A stretch of 64,000 bases of DNA from Wyeomyia smithii (taxonomy: Eukaryota; Arthropoda; Insecta; Diptera; Culicidae): contig NC_073696.1 in assembly GCF_029784165.1 (NCBI RefSeq), positions 23,133,530-23,197,529 on the forward strand, read 5' to 3'. A program made the position numbers and the translations under genes. Under the pieces are notes generated by a model, which searched no databases, was not told the origin of the DNA, and saw only the letters and a program-made list of their open reading frames with translations. This document shows positions 11,144 through 22,580 of this stretch, piece by piece (positions within the stretch are counted from its first letter, which is position 1; the number at the start of each line of letters is the position of its first letter).

Positions 11144-11697
11144 TATCTGCGGACGGTATAAGAGGGTATTTGATTTTTTCGTAGTAGAATTAAATGGACA
11201 CATAGCTTGTTCTCAATATTCAATTCCATTCTACTACGACGCCCAAGAAGAAATTTTATTAGAAAATAAAACTTTTCGAATAAAAATGACTGCGCTAAAT
11301 ATTCTGTTTCTCTTTTATGCTGCAAACATGTAGAGTTCTGTGCAGTATCCAACGTATTGAGCTCTCAACACGATGATGCGGAACATAACGTCGATTTTGA
11401 CGTAGAACTACGTTTTTCAGGAAATTCGGCCACATCTAAAAACGGAAAAAAAGGAAAAACTTGTTTTCGTTCTTGCAGCAATCGATGGGAAAATCAAATG
11501 CAGAAAATTGTAATTATGTAAGACCCTGTCTCTGCTAAAACCAATCATTTTACTAGTTTATGGCGACTAGGACGGTTTTAAATAAGTAGCAGCGGGTCTA
11601 GCAGTAAGGACAGCGATAGCTGCTGCGGATATCAGCAGCCGTACTTCCTCTAAGAAAAAACTGCTTTTGTGAGGTAACTGCGGCATCAGCAGTATCT
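11144..11697. other. Non-coding interval
   Basis: Contains a short stretch (ttgacgtagaactacg near 11397) related to the dispersed repeat at 8666 and 12860. No gene. Two overlapping opposite-strand ORFs around 11080-11350 show no domain. Confidence 0.35.
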
Positions 11698-12676
11698 AGG
11701 GGAACTGCTCCATTATTCATCTCATTAAGGCGATATTCACGAAGAATGCACGGATAAGACACCAAATTTTCACGAAATCATTGAACAAATTAACAAAATA
11801 CGCTTTAGTGCTCTTATGGAATCGTTCAGCATTGTATATTTGGTAAACTTAGCTAGTTTTATCCTTAATTTTGTAAAACAAACCATTTGTCACAACACTT
11901 CCATATCCATCTCAAAACTTGAATCACTGCTCAATTATTCACCTCACGACGCCCCCATATTCATCACACTGTTAATCATGAATGAATCACATTGTCATGA
12001 ATGAATGTAGCCGCAGCCCGTCGTAGTAGGTTACCTAGATATCCGCCGTAGTTGTTTACGTGCAAAGTTGGTATCCTAGGTAACCACTGCAGTGCTGTCG
12101 ATTCAGGTCAATTATGTCAGAATAATTTAACATTTTCAGTATGATTTGTTTTCGTATTAACAGGAACTGAGAACTTTTGATTTTCTTCAACGCAGTGAAA
12201 ACAGATGAAAATACATACAGTTTCATTACATTTAGGAATTGTGGAAATTCATCTCATATATTTCTGCTAATGCTAGCTTGTTTTTGGAAATGACAGGTGA
12301 ACAATTCAAAGATTAAAGTATTGTTAGTATAGTGAGTGATTTTGTTTAGTGATTAAAATAAAAAGTGGTCCGCTAGTGATGAAAAAAAAAAACTCTGGTA
12401 GAGAAATGCGCGTATTTTGTTTTCTGAGGTAGGTGATTGAATCAAATGAGTTTTCGAGTGCAGACGCCTGACTATAATATCAAATTTAGAGCTTTTAAGT
12501 GAGTTTTTGATGATTCTACTTCATGAGAAATCTAAAGTGAACTCAAAAGAATCCATTCCACGAATTAGCAGATTGGTGTACTTAGAAAAAATGAGCTTTT
12601 TTCCTGTTTACAATTGTGTTGTCATGTTGTATGAGATGAATATATGGGTTGAGATGAATAATGGAGCAGTTCCCCT
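11698..12676. mobile_element. 979-bp non-autonomous element with perfect 27-bp TIRs
   Basis: The left end (11698-11724) begins aggggaactgctccattatt. The right end (12650-12676) is its perfect 27-bp reverse complement, ending in agttcccct. Taking the TIR as GGGGAAC...GTTCCCC, both sides carry the dinucleotide TA, consistent with a TA target-site duplication (Tc1/mariner-like or similar). The interior has no ORF worth calling (largest 72 codons). It also has internal variants of the terminal motif (around 11932 and 12630), suggesting subterminal repeats. Confidence 0.8.
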
Positions 12677-13155
12677 ATTTCGGCTGGTTCTTTTTCTAAT
12701 AAAAACCTACACACACATTTTGTAATGCTGGCAATCAAAATCTGCGGACCGTCGAATTTTTAGTTTGGAAACAGCTCTCTACAGCTCTGAATTTCTGTTG
12801 TACTTCAACTTTTGCTCAAAATTGTAAAAATATTAAATACAAGTAATGTGTCTACCTTGTGTAGTTCTACGTCAACCTTGTGGTCGTGGCTTTGCATATA
12901 ACCCTTCTGTAATTTTTTACTCCCATTCAACCAGGAGAAACAGGAGGGTATAGTCGATCTAAGACAAGGAAATCCAACTGCTTGCGTTTGTTCACATAAC
13001 ATAACACTGATTAAAGATGCGGACAGCTTATAGAAAAAAGCCTTTAGATATATTCTTTTGCAGCTCTTAGACAGTTTGCTCGAGGCACTTCAATGAGAGA
13101 TTCAAAACATTGCGTAACATTGAACATGACATGCGGAATCAATTTCTTACCTCTG
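12677..13155. other. Non-coding interval
   Basis: Apart from the dispersed repeat at 12860-12920, I see only unique AT-rich DNA. Confidence 0.35.
12860..12920 (-). repeat. Dispersed repeat fragment, minus strand
   Basis: On the minus strand it reads agtaaaaaattacagaaggg, then gccacgaccacaaggttgacgtagaactac. This matches the block at 8666-8730 with substitutions. Confidence 0.5.
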
Positions 13156-13745
13156 GGAATTATCATGGTTCCGGACATACCGATATAGGGCGATATTCGG
13201 CCATTTTTGGTTGATTTCCAGAAACCAGAAGTTGCGTTTATCAATGGCATAAATAATTGGCTTCTGTGCATCATCATGGTAATTTTAGGCTGTTTTTCTA
13301 AAAAATTGGTTGAAATATCTGTTTCATTTGTATGATAGAGCCCCCCTTCCCCCCATTTTGGAGTTGGAAGGAGTGTCAAACCATCATAGAAACATGTTTT
13401 GTCCACAAAAACCTTAACATACCAAATTTGGTTTTATTAGCTTGAGAGAGCCCTCTCTTACAGAAAAGGGAGGGGTGTCAAACCACCATGAAAGTAATTC
13501 TTGTCCCCAAGAAACTCCACATTCCAAATTGGGTTACATCTGCTTGACTAGTCCTCGAGTTGTGCAGAAATTTGTGTTTCATTTGTATGGGACCACTCCA
13601 TTCCAGGAGAGGAAGGGGTTTCTACCTATATGAGTAACCCTTCCCGAGCACAAAACCCCTAGATACTAATTTTCACGCCGATCGGTTCAATAGTTTCCAA
13701 CGCTTTATGGATCAGACAGACAGATAGATAGAACAAATTTTTTAT
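13156..13745. repeat. Dispersed repeat with internal near-duplications
   Basis: Contains repeated modules: tttcatttgtatg at about 13324 and 13579, gtgtcaaaccatcatagaa against gtgtcaaaccaccatgaaa, and cttaacataccaaattt against ctccacattccaaattg. It ends with cacgccgatcggttcaatag before a gacagacagatagata tract. This sentence-like tail is common in insect repeats from memory. The class is not identified. The ORFs at 13044-13633 lie in it and are not genes. Confidence 0.55.
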
Positions 13746-16700
13746 ATGTTCAGATGGAAGTCAGAGTAAAAATGAATCAATTACGAGTACAACTCTAATG
13801 GAAACAACCTCTGAGCATCGCTAAGTTGATTGCAATCCTCTAGAAAGTTTGCTTTTCAAGTCCTTTGATTTCGTGTACAGGAACACAAACATTGTACGCT
13901 ATTTCATTTTTCAATTTCGTGTGTCATATCTTGATAGTACTACTATTGTTTTAATGTTTTTAATTTTTTCCAATTTTTGAAGTTTGCATATTTTAGTTTT
14001 AAATATTTCAATTATCAACCTTACTTTTTATTTTATTGTTATTTTTTTTCGAATTTTCTCCCCAAGTTTAATAACAACTATAATTGTTAGTGTTAAATTC
14101 TATATTTTTCTTGTTGTTTTCTAGTGTCACAAGAGAGACATTTTTCTAGTGTTTTGGTTTATTGTAGATTATGACTCTCAATGGTTTTGCTAGTTTTGGA
14201 TTTGTTTGCTTTGCCTCTGGGAAGAAATCTTTCTCCAGTGCGCACATCCATGGTGCATCGAGAAAAGCTAACGGAAGTTCTGACAGAATAAAAAAAAAAG
14301 AATCGTGAGGAATCCCCGGGTTCAACACTTCACAGCCGGGGTTTGAGCGTCTCTGATTTCGATCTGTCCCGACGAAACACACCGTAACTTACGCCCTCCA
14401 GAAGCGGCTGGAATTATGGAATGCCTGAACCATTCATTCTACACCGGATTATCGTCACCAGTCAGCAGCAGATGTTGACACCCCCTCGAAAGCTGTCATA
14501 AAGCGGTTTGAAATATTCGAAAGTGCAGAAATGCACCGTAATAAATTTGAAACCAGATAAAACAGTACAAAATATATATATGTATCGTTAAAGAGTCGCC
14601 GGGAACAAGAGTCACGGCGAGCAGCTTTTCGACATGGCGAAATACGAGAGAAAAGAACTCTTTCCTGGGAAAGGTGTGGAGCGGGAAGTTGGTCGTTATT
14701 GTTTCGGTGAAATTACTGCCATCGTTTGGTACAGAGAGATAGTACGAGCTGGAGAGTAAAAAAAATACATCCATGATGAAGCATTTAGGAATCGTTTGAT
14801 AAACTGATGTCCAACGGTCCCCGGTAAACGGGCCGAAAACCGATGGGCTGCGATTTTATATTCGTGCAAGTTTATTTCCTTTCGATGCAGCAGCCATCCG
14901 AGCAGGCGATTGCGCTGGGGTCTCAAAACCCTCGGGCGATATCTGCGCAAAACTGCACTGACGTACGGTTGGCTGGGGTGGACCGGGTCGGAAACCGCGC
15001 GCGAGTGTTGGCATTTTATTTCCTGCAGTTTTCGCGTCGTTTGACGCTCATTTTGCGATTGTCAACGGACGCGCATCAACGAGGTGCGAGCGAAGTGGCA
15101 GCCAAGCAAGGGTGAGAACCCGCAAAGGTCTATTAACATTATTCGCTTCTCTGGTTTGAATTTTTGCGAAGCAATAAATTTCACTACATAAAAAAAACCG
15201 AAGGTTTGCCTTTCTTTGGCACCATCCCAAAGCCGGAGAATGGAGCGAAAAAAGTGACGGTAATTATAATGCTGTATTTCAATCAAATTTCGCTCGAGAT
15301 TATTTCACTTGTCGGAGGGACTTTTTTGCCACTCTACGTTGAAACGTTTAACCTACTCGTTAGTGTTTACCGAATGACTTTACGAAAAGCTTTCGACGTT
15401 TATTTGTTGCGAGAATCTGTAAACAGAGTCGGGCGGATATTGTTGCTTTCTTTTTCGGCTTCGTCTGCATGTGAATAAAACACCGCTCGAAGAACCCCAA
15501 GTACCGACACTGCTTTCGGACTAGAGTGACGGAATGACGAACGTCACCGCAGGTAAACACGGAAATCTCTCTCTATCTCGCTTGGCGAAACACCGCGCGC
15601 TGCTGCCAATTGGTGGAGGCCGCCTCCTTCGGAACGAAAAGTGCCCCGAACAAAGTCACGACACAGAACCTGGCGCATATGTGCAGTAAACTTTTGCCCA
15701 AAGCAACAATATGATCATAAATTTTAATGCTGCAAGAGAGGAAAAATAATACTTAAATTTAAACTCTGACAGTTTTACAACTACTTTTCCTCTTCGCTTC
15801 TCTACGAAAAAAAAAATCGGCCTTATTTTTGCAGCTATTAGTGTTGTTATTGGCTTCCCCCTCAAGATATACAACGTCATAAAAAAGGATGCTTTAAACG
15901 GCGCGACTTGTAGCTTGGATTTGACGATATGATAATCTGTGAATATATGTAAGTGCACAAAATATATGTGTGTACTTGCGAAAGTTAGAACGCACGTGAA
16001 ATGGCTCTTCGGCTTAACTGTTTTTTTTTTTAAGATCTGAATCGCCGCGTTCGAGAGCAGACCTCCGGTTGCACCCAGTAATTAACACACCGGGATGGAG
16101 TTGCTGTTTTTTTTTTACCCACGGATAATGGCTGTAAAAAGTAGTTGAGTTTTTCAATTAACCACCGCCGTCACCGGGAGTCTGGTCTTTCAGAATGTCG
16201 TTATGAATATCGAGTGCAAATAGTTATACATGGCTCGAGTTGCTACCGTTAAAAAAAGCACAAATGCGTCATTTGCGGGTTAACAAGCTCAGCTTTCTGA
16301 GTAGCTGCATTCTTCCTGGGCCATCCTCCTAGGTAATGTTTTGCAGCAAAATTATCGTCACAGCATCAACTGAATTTTTTGTAAACTTTTTCTATGCGTC
16401 CATCTTATTTTCCCATGCCATAGCTCCCATAGCTTTGAAACTCTTAGAAACTCGATTACTTTTATACGTTTTTGATTATCCAATGTTTCACCTGCAAAAT
16501 CGTTTCACGCTACGCTTAATTACTGGGTGTAACTGGATTCGCGGGCTACAAAACTACAAATAAAAACAAAATTTACGATTCCTCCTCCTGCAGCCGTATC
16601 GAAAATCCAATAAAATGCTGTTTCATTAATGGTCAATATCTGAAACATTGTCGTCTATATTTTTCTTAAAAGGGATTGGACTTTTTTTTCCATGATCGTA

Positions 16701-16820
16701 TGCAAATTCCTCCACACGGTGAAACGTGAACTTCCGTACTGTTTGAAGCGGTATTGGACCTGTGACATGCGTGCCTGTGTGTCTGTGCGCTCAGAACATG
16801 CAGTACGCGTTCGTTCGCTT

Positions 16821-16848
16821 CATCACCATCATCATCATCATCATCATC
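16821..16848. repeat. (ATC)n microsatellite
   Basis: Tandem ATC triplets, creating an Ile-rich chance ORF on one strand. Confidence 0.9.
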
Positions 16849-17260
16849 TGGTTGACTGTTGAGTTGTTTATTTTATTTCACTTTATTATTGCTGCAACAG
16901 CAGCCACGCAGCCAGCAGCAACAACGGCAGTCAACATCAGCTGCAGCTCAGACCCTGGCAGCTCCGGCAGTGCCCGCGTACTCCCCTATAAATATTCCGT
17001 GCTCCATTATTCACCCAACCTTACCTTTGTTGACCTCCCCCAGCGTGCCCAGCCCGAATCCAGCTCGAACGCCGATTGTGGGCCATTGCTTACCGCGCCC
17101 AGCTTGGAGTGGAAAACAGGCTGAATTGCCCTCAACTGTTGTTGTTGTTGTTGTTGTAGCTGTGCTTGTTGTTGCACGATAAATTGTCTTGCTTAAACAT
17201 TTCGCGCTTACCCGCGGTGTTCCGCTCGGTTCCCGCGCAGCCGTCGGATGCACCCCAGCC

Positions 17261-17279
17261 ACTCATAATATTTATGAGT
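17261..17279. other. Short dyad actcataa-tat-ttatgagt
   Basis: Perfect 8-bp inverted arms with a 3-bp spacer. TTTATG/CATAAA-like half-sites resemble posterior homeodomain sites, but functional assignment would be speculation. Confidence 0.35.
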
Positions 17280-18317
17280 GAAGTCCTGATTGTTGCGTGC
17301 GCGCATCGTTTCGGCGCAATAGCGTGGCCACTGGCCCGTGGACTGTTCCTGGAACTTACTCTGCACTTTGACTGTCCTGCTCAAGATGTAGACATTTTTT
17401 ATTAGCCTTGCTAAGATGTTCAGATTCCTCAGCGATGCTCGTTTGCTCGCGTTGTAGGTTGAATTTTAGCCTGCCGGAGAATAAATCGATGATGCTAGCC
17501 AATTTGTCCCGTGGTCTTGTTTACCCAGTTCGGATAGCCATTTTTACGACTTACAACCAAAACAAATCATTGCACCAGTTTTCAATCAACGCAAATTCGG
17601 GTCATGTCGCTTAAGGGTGACGCAGTCTCCAGTTCAGTGTCCAGCCAAAGAAAGGGTGAAAAAGAGGGGCTGTTAATCATTCGGATTATGCCGCCAGAAT
17701 GATAAATTCAATCATGCGGCACCAAGCAGCGACGAACCGGACGAACTCGCTGCCACCGCCGGCCTTCTCATTTGCATACCGGGAAAGCTCTCACACGCGC
17801 CTCACGGTAGCCCCGTATAGTAACTCTTGCTCTTAAGCGAGCGCAAAAATCAATTTCGTCGTCGTTCTTCGTCTCGGCGGTCCTGAAGGACGCTGATCAT
17901 TTGCGTATTTATTATTAATTTTTTATCACGCGTTCGTGTCCAGGCCCGGTTGAGTACCTTAAATATTGATACTGGCCAAAGTTTGGAGCTGACCTATGTT
18001 TCGTTTCGTGTCCCCCCTCTGCCAAGAGGGATAGCCGACAGTTTTTTTTTTCATTTTTTCCCTTCGAACTTCCGCCGACTTTGCCGACAACATCACAGAC
18101 AACCAGCGTGGCGGCGGCAAGTGGAATAAATCTTTGGATTCGACTTTTTTTCTGCCTTCGTGCTACTTCGAGCGGAGAGCTCACGAGAAAGATGATTTTC
18201 GAAATAACCTCAATGAACCGAACTGCGGGAGGCAACACGCAAATTTGCATGTACTTTCGATCGGAACGCTTCGCGACCGTGTGTTGATATCAGTTACGAA
18301 AACAAAATTTTCATTTC

Positions 18318-21300
18318 CATTTTGACCTCAAAATGATGAAAATGATAAAAATGATAAAAAGAAAGACAAAAAAAGATACAAAAATTACAAAAAAATGACG
18401 GACATGACAAAAATGAAAAATAATAAAATAATAATACAAAAATGAAATGACAACAATGATAAAAATGATAAAAATGATATAAATGGCATGGATAATAAAA
18501 ATGACCAAATTGAAAAAAATGACAAAAGGGACAAAAGTGACAAAAAATAACAAAATGATAAAAATGACAATAAATACAAAAATTACAAAAAATATCACAA
18601 AATTTGCAATAAATGCAAAAAAGGACAGAAATAAACAAAAGTGACAAAAATTACAGAAATAACATAAATGACTGAAATGGCACAAATTATTGCAAATTAA
18701 AACAGAAACAAAGACAAAATTATTGAAAAATATATAAATAACAAACAATAATACCAAAACAATAATAACAAAAAAAAGGCCAAAAACTGACAGAAATGAT
18801 AGGAATGACATAGATGACAAAAATGACAAAAAATAACATAAATGGCTCAAATGGGACTAATAATTACAAAAAAAAAATAACAAAAATAATGACAAAATTA
18901 AGGAGCAAAATAAAGAAAAAAATAATGCTAAAAGTGATGACCAAAATGACATTAATGACAACAAATTAAAAATAAGACAATAATGACAAAAAATCACAGA
19001 AAATGTCAAAAAGGACAAAAAAAGACTAAAATGGCACAAGTTGTCACAAAAAGAAACAAAAAATATGACCAAATTTAGACGCGAATGCCATGTCAGTGGT
19101 AAAGTGTCTTTAATAAATAATAATAATAATAATAAAATGACCAAACTGAAAACTAATAACGAAATACCAGGCCAAAATAATAACAAAAAAAATGACAAAA
19201 ATAAAAAAATAAGCAAAACAGTCATAAACATAATGATAAAAAGTATAAAAATAAATATGACAAAAATAAACGAAACGACAAAAAAATACATAAATGATAA
19301 ATGGCTAAACGACAAAATATATTACAAAATAACAAAAATATGACAACATTAATAATGACAAAATGACAAAACTCATGACAAAAAATGACAGAAATAATGA
19401 CAAAAACAATGACTTGAATAATGGAAAAAATAATGACAAAGATAATTACAAAATTAATTACGAAAGTAATTACAAAAAAAAAAATAATTACAAACAAGAT
19501 GACAAAACTGACAATGACTAAAATAATGGAAAAAAATAATTCTAAAAATAATTACAAAAAAAAATACAAGAATAATAACAAAAATGACGATGATAAAAAA
19601 AATAATAAAAAATAACGACAAAAATAAGACAGATATGATGAAAAAATTACTTAAATGTCTTAAATGGCGCAGGTAATGATAAAATTTAATGAAAAGTTAA
19701 TTACAAAACTAATGACAAAAAAAAATGACAAAAATTATGTAAAAAAGGAAAAAAATAATTACAAAAATAATGACAAAAACTATTATAAAAATGATAACAT
19801 TAAAAATGACAAAACTGACACATATGACAATAAAATACATAAATGGCAAAAATGGTACAAAAAATCACAAAAAAGACAAACACAACGAAAAAATAATGAA
19901 GAACTAATGAAAAAAATCATAAAAAAATAACGAAATAATTACAAAAATAATGACAAACATAAGGACAAAAATAACAACAAAAAATAATGACAGAAATGAA
20001 AATAAATACTAAAAATGCAAAAATAATTGCTAAAGTAATGACAAATTTATTCTAAAAGAATAACAAATATAATGACAAAAATAGTGACAAAAATAAGGAC
20101 AGAAATAGTACCAAAACATATGGTAAAAAAATGAAAAAAGAAGTCAAAAATGAGAAAAATAAGGACAAAACTAACGAAAGAAATAAAAAAAATTACGAAA
20201 ATGCCAGAAATGACAAAAACTGGAATAAACGGCTGAAATGGTTGAAATAATTACGAGGAAAAGACAAAAACAATGCAAAAAAAAATAAAAAATGACAATA
20301 TGAGTTTCACAACTAATAACATAAATGACAGACATGACAAAAAAAAGGTTTAAATAGCATACATTATTACAAAATAATGTCAAAAATGATGAATGATGAA
20401 ATAATGACAAGAATAATAACGAAAATAATGACAAAAATGATGACATAAAATGTCAAAAATAAAAAAAAAATAATAACAAAACTAAAGAAAAAATAATAAA
20501 AAGAGGACAAAAATGCCAGAAATGACAAAAAATGTCATGAATGGATAAAATGGAAGAAATAACTACAAAGAAAAGACAAAAATAATGGAAGAAATGACAA
20601 AAATACAAACAAACAAAATATCAAAAATGAAAAATATGACAGCCTTTTAGGCTAATGGCTCAAATAATTTCAAAATAAAGAAAAAATAAATGACGAAAAT
20701 GAAAACAAAACTAATGACAGAAAATAATTACAAAAATAATGACAAAACTCATAACAAAAATAGTAACATTGACAAAAATAAAGACAAGACAAACGTCGAA
20801 AATAGCAGGAATAAAAAATTTAACAAGTAATGCAGAAAATGACAATAACGACATAAGAGTCAGAAACAGCACGAATGAGAAAAATCATGGATAATAAAAA
20901 ACAAAAATGGCCAAATTAACAGTCAAGGCATAAAAATAACAAAAAATTACAAACATAATATTTGCAGAACAACAAAGATGATAACAAAATAATGAAAAAC
21001 ATCATGTCCAAAGTAATGACAAAAATCACACAAATGGCACTAATAATTACAAAAAAAAAAAAAAATAAAAATAATGAAAAAATTTAGAGAAAAGCTAATA
21101 ACAAATATAATGACATAAACCATGACAAAGAAAAAGACAGGAATATTTAAAAAATAATGAAAAATACAAGAATAATAACAAGAACAATGAAAAAAAAATA
21201 AATGAAAAAAATATGCCAAAACTGACAGATATGACAGAAAATGATATGAACAACACAAATAATTACAAAAAATAAAGAAAACAATGAAAAACACTAATGA

Positions 21301-22130
21301 CAAAAATCATAGCAAAAAAAAAATTACAGAAACAATGACAATTACAAAGACAAAAATAACGACAAAAATAATGAAGAAAATAATGACAAAAATGAGATAA
21401 ATTAAAAAAAGCTAAAATGGCACAAATAAGTACAAAATATTGATAAAATAAATAAAAAAAAAATGACGAAAAGAATGATAAAAATAATGACGAAAATAGT
21501 GACAAAAATAATACCAAAAATAATGACGAATTATATCAAAACTTGAAAAATAATGACAAAACCAATGAAAAAATAATTGGAAAAGTAAAGAAACGTCAGA
21601 AATGATGAATAATTGTCATGAATGGCTGAAATGGCAAAAATATTAACAAAAATAATGGAAAATATAATGAAAAATATAATGGCAAAAATAAAAAAAATGA
21701 CAGAAATTACATTAATGTTTAAAAAGGCTTAAATAATTACAAAATGAAGCCAAAATTGATGACGCGAACAATGATAAAAATCATAACAAAATAATAGCAT
21801 TGACAAAAATAATTACAAGAATAATGAAAAAATGACATAAATAAAACCGAACTCACAAATATTAAAAAAAAGACAATAACGACAAAAGTGTCACAAATGA
21901 CACGAATGAGAAAAAAAACATGAATACATAATGAAAAACTAAAAATGACGAAAATGGCAAATATGACCCCTAAAGCAAGAACAATGATAAAAAATGTCAA
22001 AAAATATCGAGAAAAATAATGACAAAAATAACGATAAAAATTACTAAAATCACAATGATTGCAAAATAACAGAAATGAGAAAAAAAAAGACAATGATGAA
22101 AAATCATTTTTCGACCAAAATTTCTATTTT
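18318..22130. repeat. Decayed minisatellite, AATGACAAA type, ~3.8 kb
   Basis: The plus strand is a near-continuous series of variants of atgacaaaaat, with a period of roughly 10-12 bp and drifting indels. Pyrimidines on this strand are almost confined to the TGAC core. The long minus-strand ORFs here (up to 179 codons, Phe/Ile/Cys/Leu-rich) and the Lys/Asn-rich plus-strand ORFs are by-products of the composition. They are not membrane proteins. Confidence 0.9.
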
Positions 22131-22394
22131 TTAACATCGGCTTCTACCCGTTAACACACAAATTTATTAAGCAGACAGTATGTGCAGTAGGGAAAGCGAA
22201 AAATAAGCGAACTGGAAATATGATACAAATTTGGAAAAATATACCGCATCCCGACGGGACTTGAACCCGCAATCTCTCGGTCTCTGGCGTGGTGTTTTGA
22301 CCGATTAAACTACGGGGGACGGTGGTACCGTTCCACAATCTATATCGTATCACATTCCACTGCCGACTTATTCTATTGCTCATCCCTAACTACA
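22131..22394 (-). mobile_element. Insertion with tRNA-like head inside the minisatellite
   Basis: This ~260-bp block interrupts the array, which resumes at about 22395. On the minus strand it contains box A (TAGTTTAATCGG, 22301-22312) and box B (GGGTTCAAGTCCC, 22256-22268). The rest shows no ORF. It is best read as a tRNA-derived SINE or retropseudogene. Its outer borders are approximate and no TSD was found. Confidence 0.55.
22245..22319 (-). pseudogene. tRNA-like sequence, anticodon arm lost
   Basis: The D arm is intact (GTTT pairs with AAAC around AATCGGTCA), and the T arm is good (GCGGG, loop TTCAAGT, CCCGT). The acceptor pairs only partly. The expected anticodon position gives a stem that does not pair and lacks U33, so no anticodon can be read. 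This fits a tRNA-derived SINE head rather than a functional tRNA gene. Confidence 0.55.
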
Positions 22395-22580
22395 CCATGA
22401 CAAAGAAAAAACCGAATGATAAAAATGGTAGAAATGATAACAAAGTAATGACAGAAAAAATGACACAAGTGAAAAAAAAACATATATCTATGATAAAAAG
22501 AAACCAATTGATTAAAAAACAAAAGTGACAAAAAACGGTTTGACAAAAATTAGCCGAAAGACGAAAAAAAAAAAACAAAT
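22395..22580. repeat. Minisatellite, AATGACAAA type, distal part
   Basis: Continues the array at 18318-22130 beyond the tRNA-like insertion (for example aatgacagaaaaaatgacac). Confidence 0.8.

Larger units (their letters stand above)
13746..18305. other. Unique non-coding DNA, no supported gene
   Basis: About 4.5 kb of fairly balanced composition. It holds an (ATC)n tract (16821-16848), CAG/CAA-rich DNA around 16890-16970, a GTT tract near 17137, and a dyad at 17261-17279. Many overlapping ORFs of 60-120 codons occur in several frames around 14.7-15.5 and 16.8-17.3 kb, without domains or coherent splice signals. It could be regulatory or intronic DNA, but nothing in the sequence proves it. 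Confidence 0.3.

Noticed and set aside
18311..18850. 179-codon hydrophobic minus-strand ORF that looks like a membrane protein
   Set aside because: It lies entirely in the AATGACAAA minisatellite. Phe/Ile/Val/Cys richness follows from the repeat composition, and several overlapping ORFs share it.
18318..22130. CRISPR-like or satellite array of fixed units
   Set aside because: Units vary in length and sequence with no constant repeat-spacer pattern, and the context is eukaryotic.
22245..22319. Functional tRNA gene
   Set aside because: The anticodon stem does not pair and U33 is missing, so only the promoter-bearing arms are kept.
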